Source: Segatella baroniae B14 (GTDB taxonomy: Bacteria > Bacteroidota > Bacteroidia > Bacteroidales > Bacteroidaceae). Taken from it: a stretch of DNA of 64,000 nucleotides. A model generated the notes under the pieces. It ran no database searches. It worked only from the letters and a program-made list of their open reading frames with translations, and had not been told where the DNA came from. This document shows, piece after piece, positions 62,861 through 64,000 of this stretch; within the stretch, counting starts at the first letter, position 1; each line of letters begins with the position of its first letter. The stretch spans positions 970,001 through 1,034,000 of the forward strand of contig NZ_CP091799.1 of the NCBI RefSeq assembly GCF_022024235.1, read 5' to 3'. Position numbers and translations under genes: made by a program.

Positions 62861-63015
62861 ACTCGTTCTCTGCGCCTTATCACTATAAATTGCCTTATCG
62901 AGGACATAAACAAACTAGTTTTCAACCAATTACTACGTAAAGTTGGTTTCATTGCTACAAATCACTTTAATGACAATTTCAGAAAGAGTTTGATAATAAT
63001 CCGGAGAAAATTTCA

Positions 63016-63061
63016 TATCTTTGTTGCTGAATACATGCGTGTATCCGCATACATGTATGCG
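63016..63061 (+). promoter_or_regulatory. -7 box followed by a palindromic operator
   Basis: TATCTTTG (63016-63023) is followed by CGCATACATGTATGCG (63046-63061), a perfect 16-bp palindrome, and by a related half-site (ATACATGCGTGTAT) just upstream of it. The palindrome lies downstream of the predicted transcription start, where a repressor would block elongation. The gene fragment at 63081 follows. Confidence 0.6.
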
Positions 63062-63080
63062 AAAAACTGCCAATTAAACG

Positions 63081-63161
63081 ATGGCAAAAGTTGGTTATAT
63101 TTTTTTGGCTGAAGGGGACGTCACCTATGAAGCCAACATTCAGTGGATGAAGGAACAATGA
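63081..63161 (+). pseudogene. N-terminal fragment of the serine-recombinase-like family
   Basis: The 26 residues MAKVGYIFLAEGDV...EANIQWMKEQ match the expected first part of the protein at 8653 (ending IQWM-KE against WMNEFG). The position of the catalytic serine in resolvases (RVS) is FLA here. The rest of the gene is missing, and the stop TGA overlaps the next ATG (63158-63161), so it now acts as a short leader coupled to the RNase H-like gene. Confidence 0.6.
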
Positions 63162-63610
63162 CACAAAAGGCAAATATATACTATGCATGGATTGGAGGTT
63201 CGTGTGACTATGGTCACAAGGAACGGGCTGGAGCTGCAGCTGTAGTGATAGAAAGAAACGGAGACATCGTCATGAAGGATGTTATAGCCGACCTTCACAC
63301 AACAGAGTTCCGCATGATGCTTACGCTCATGGTTAAGGTAATGCAAGAACTGCCAGATGGCTCTGACATTGTGTTCCTGACAAATGCTGCATACATCCAG
63401 AACTTCGACAAAGCCCCTACAGCAAAGTCGGCCAATGCAGACTTGATTGAGCAATGTATTGAGTTCAAAAAACGACATCACTCTGCCATGGTTTCGATTG
63501 TGAAATATCATAAGAGTCCTTTACTCATTGAGACGCACGATACATCTACCGAGGCGATGAAGGAGCGACGGAAAATAAAGACCAATTTAAAATTGACAGC
63601 AAGCATATGA
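63158..63610 (+). CDS. RNase H-fold protein
   Basis: The 150-residue protein resembles RNase HI: a first strand with IYYAWIGGSCDYG, GAAAVVIERNGDIV, then the helix TTEFRMMLTLMVKVMQELPDG and the strand DIVFLTNAAYI. The catalytic DEDD acids are only partly evident: Glu in TTEFR is present, while the first-strand Asp and the Asp of the TDS motif appear to be replaced (WIGG, LTNAAY). It may be an inactive relative that binds nucleic acid. Four-base overlaps on both sides couple it to the leader fragment and to the thioredoxin-like gene. Confidence 0.65.
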   Translation: MTQKANIYYAWIGGSCDYGHKERAGAAAVVIERNGDIVMKDVIADLHTTEFRMMLTLMVKVMQELPDGSDIVFLTNAAYIQNFDKAPTAKSANADLIEQCIEFKKRHHSAMVSIVKYHKSPLLIETHDTSTEAMKERRKIKTNLKLTASI

Positions 63611-63924
63611 GGCATTTGACTAATATATACGATATAGAACAAGCATTGGCAGACCATCGTATTTGTCTCTTTTACATCAAGGCACCTGATTGCGGTGTCT
63701 GCAACGTCATGCTCGACAAAGTCGAGTCAATAGTTACTCACTTCCCTACCCTTTGCTCCATTTATACGGATATCACCGAGGAACCATTGATTGCTGGGCG
63801 TTTTCTGGTTTATTCTGGACCAACGGTTCTACTTTTCATGGAAGGCAAAGAGGTGTATCGCACATCTGGATTCATCAATCTGGCAGAACTGGAAATAAGA
63901 ATCAAAAAATATCAACAGGTATAA
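63607..63924 (+). CDS. Thioredoxin-like protein
   Basis: The 105-residue protein has the thioredoxin fold with the active site PDCGVCNVM (CGVC at about residues 28-31) and the cis-Pro loop GPTVLLF. It has no signal peptide and should act in the cytoplasm. Overlap with the RNase H-like gene (ATGA, 63607-63610) indicates a functional pair. Confidence 0.85.
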   Translation: MRHLTNIYDIEQALADHRICLFYIKAPDCGVCNVMLDKVESIVTHFPTLCSIYTDITEEPLIAGRFLVYSGPTVLLFMEGKEVYRTSGFINLAELEIRIKKYQQV

Positions 63925-63941
63925 CATAATAATAATGCCAA

Positions 63942-64000
63942 ATGAAACTGAAAAAGCGAAAAATCAAGCATGCAAGCATCTTTATGCTTTGCTGGTTTGC
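63942..64000 (+). CDS. Start of a further gene, cut by the window edge
   Basis: ATG at 63942 opens MKLKKRKIKHASIFMLCWF, a basic start followed by a hydrophobic stretch as in signal peptides or membrane anchors. An overlapping ATG at 63935 in another frame is less convincing. Too short to identify. Confidence 0.4.
   Translation, partial: MKLKKRKIKHASIFMLCWF

Noticed and set aside
62657..63112. A 151-codon frame overlapping the end of the GNA1162 gene
   Set aside because: It is out of frame with the recognised lipoprotein, runs through the hairpin and the promoter at 63016, and has no family resemblance.

Overview
The window looks like a chromosomal accessory region of a Bacteroidales bacterium, most likely Prevotella/Segatella-like. 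Evidence: -7 promoter elements of the form TAnnTTTG in front of many genes, many lipoproteins with a Cys soon after a short signal peptide, little use of Shine-Dalgarno sites, and typical Bacteroidales families (DUF4143 ATPases, DUF4810/GNA1162 lipoproteins, XRE and HipA pairs, AraC regulators). Base composition is patchy: 9991-12146 is clearly GC-rich, while the defence and mobile regions are AT-rich.

Layout. 1-4.2 kb: ISL3-like transposase tail, a DUF4143 ATPase, then about 0.8 kb of non-coding DNA (about 2176-2997) that folds into many nested long helices and has its own promoter. This is the strongest candidate for an undescribed element. A lipoprotein gene with an in-frame amber codon and a YubB-like gene follow. 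4.5-9.6 kb: a dispersed repeat, a relic of the 3' end of a large DUF1998 helicase gene that runs by an ATGA overlap into mcrB-mcrC, a frameshifted serine-recombinase-like gene and a truncated nuclease. 10-13 kb: GC-rich acyltransferase-fold gene and lipoprotein, and an IS3 element with most of OrfB deleted. 13.5-22.6 kb: truncated thioesterase, sugar acetyltransferase, metallo-hydrolase, and a complete five-gene ABC-2/HlyD/TolC efflux operon with a divergent AraC regulator. 23-27 kb: IS30 relic, esterase, second acyltransferase-fold gene, SGNH esterase, truncated DMT transporter. 27-32.5 kb: second DUF4143 ATPase, XRE regulator, hipBA, and an internally deleted copy of the ATPase gene. 32.8-38.6 kb: AraC regulator divergent from a redox/detoxification cluster (flavodoxins, aldo/keto reductase, monooxygenase, cupin-CMD protein, flavin reductase).

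38.7-58.1 kb is a defence island: XRE and WYL regulators, a split methyltransferase whose second half is fused to a helicase, then an overlapping HNH nuclease / 993-aa protein / 2131-aa DExH-DUF1998 helicase operon resembling Druantia type III (DruH-DruE) with an added HNH gene. The relic before mcrB shows that the same helicase family once sat directly upstream of McrBC. The island is bounded on the left by an internally deleted copy (38699-38867) of a gene that is intact on the right (62116-62784). 58.3-64 kb: lipoproteins and a CsgG-DUF4810-GNA1162 envelope operon, then an RNase H-fold protein coupled to a thioredoxin-like protein.

Cross-cutting signals: an 18-bp element held exactly 10 bp upstream of the -7 box occurs four times (8590, 40501 on the minus strand, 58219, 60096) and may define a regulon. 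Several relics share one form, both ends kept and the middle deleted. No tRNA, rRNA or CRISPR array was recognised.
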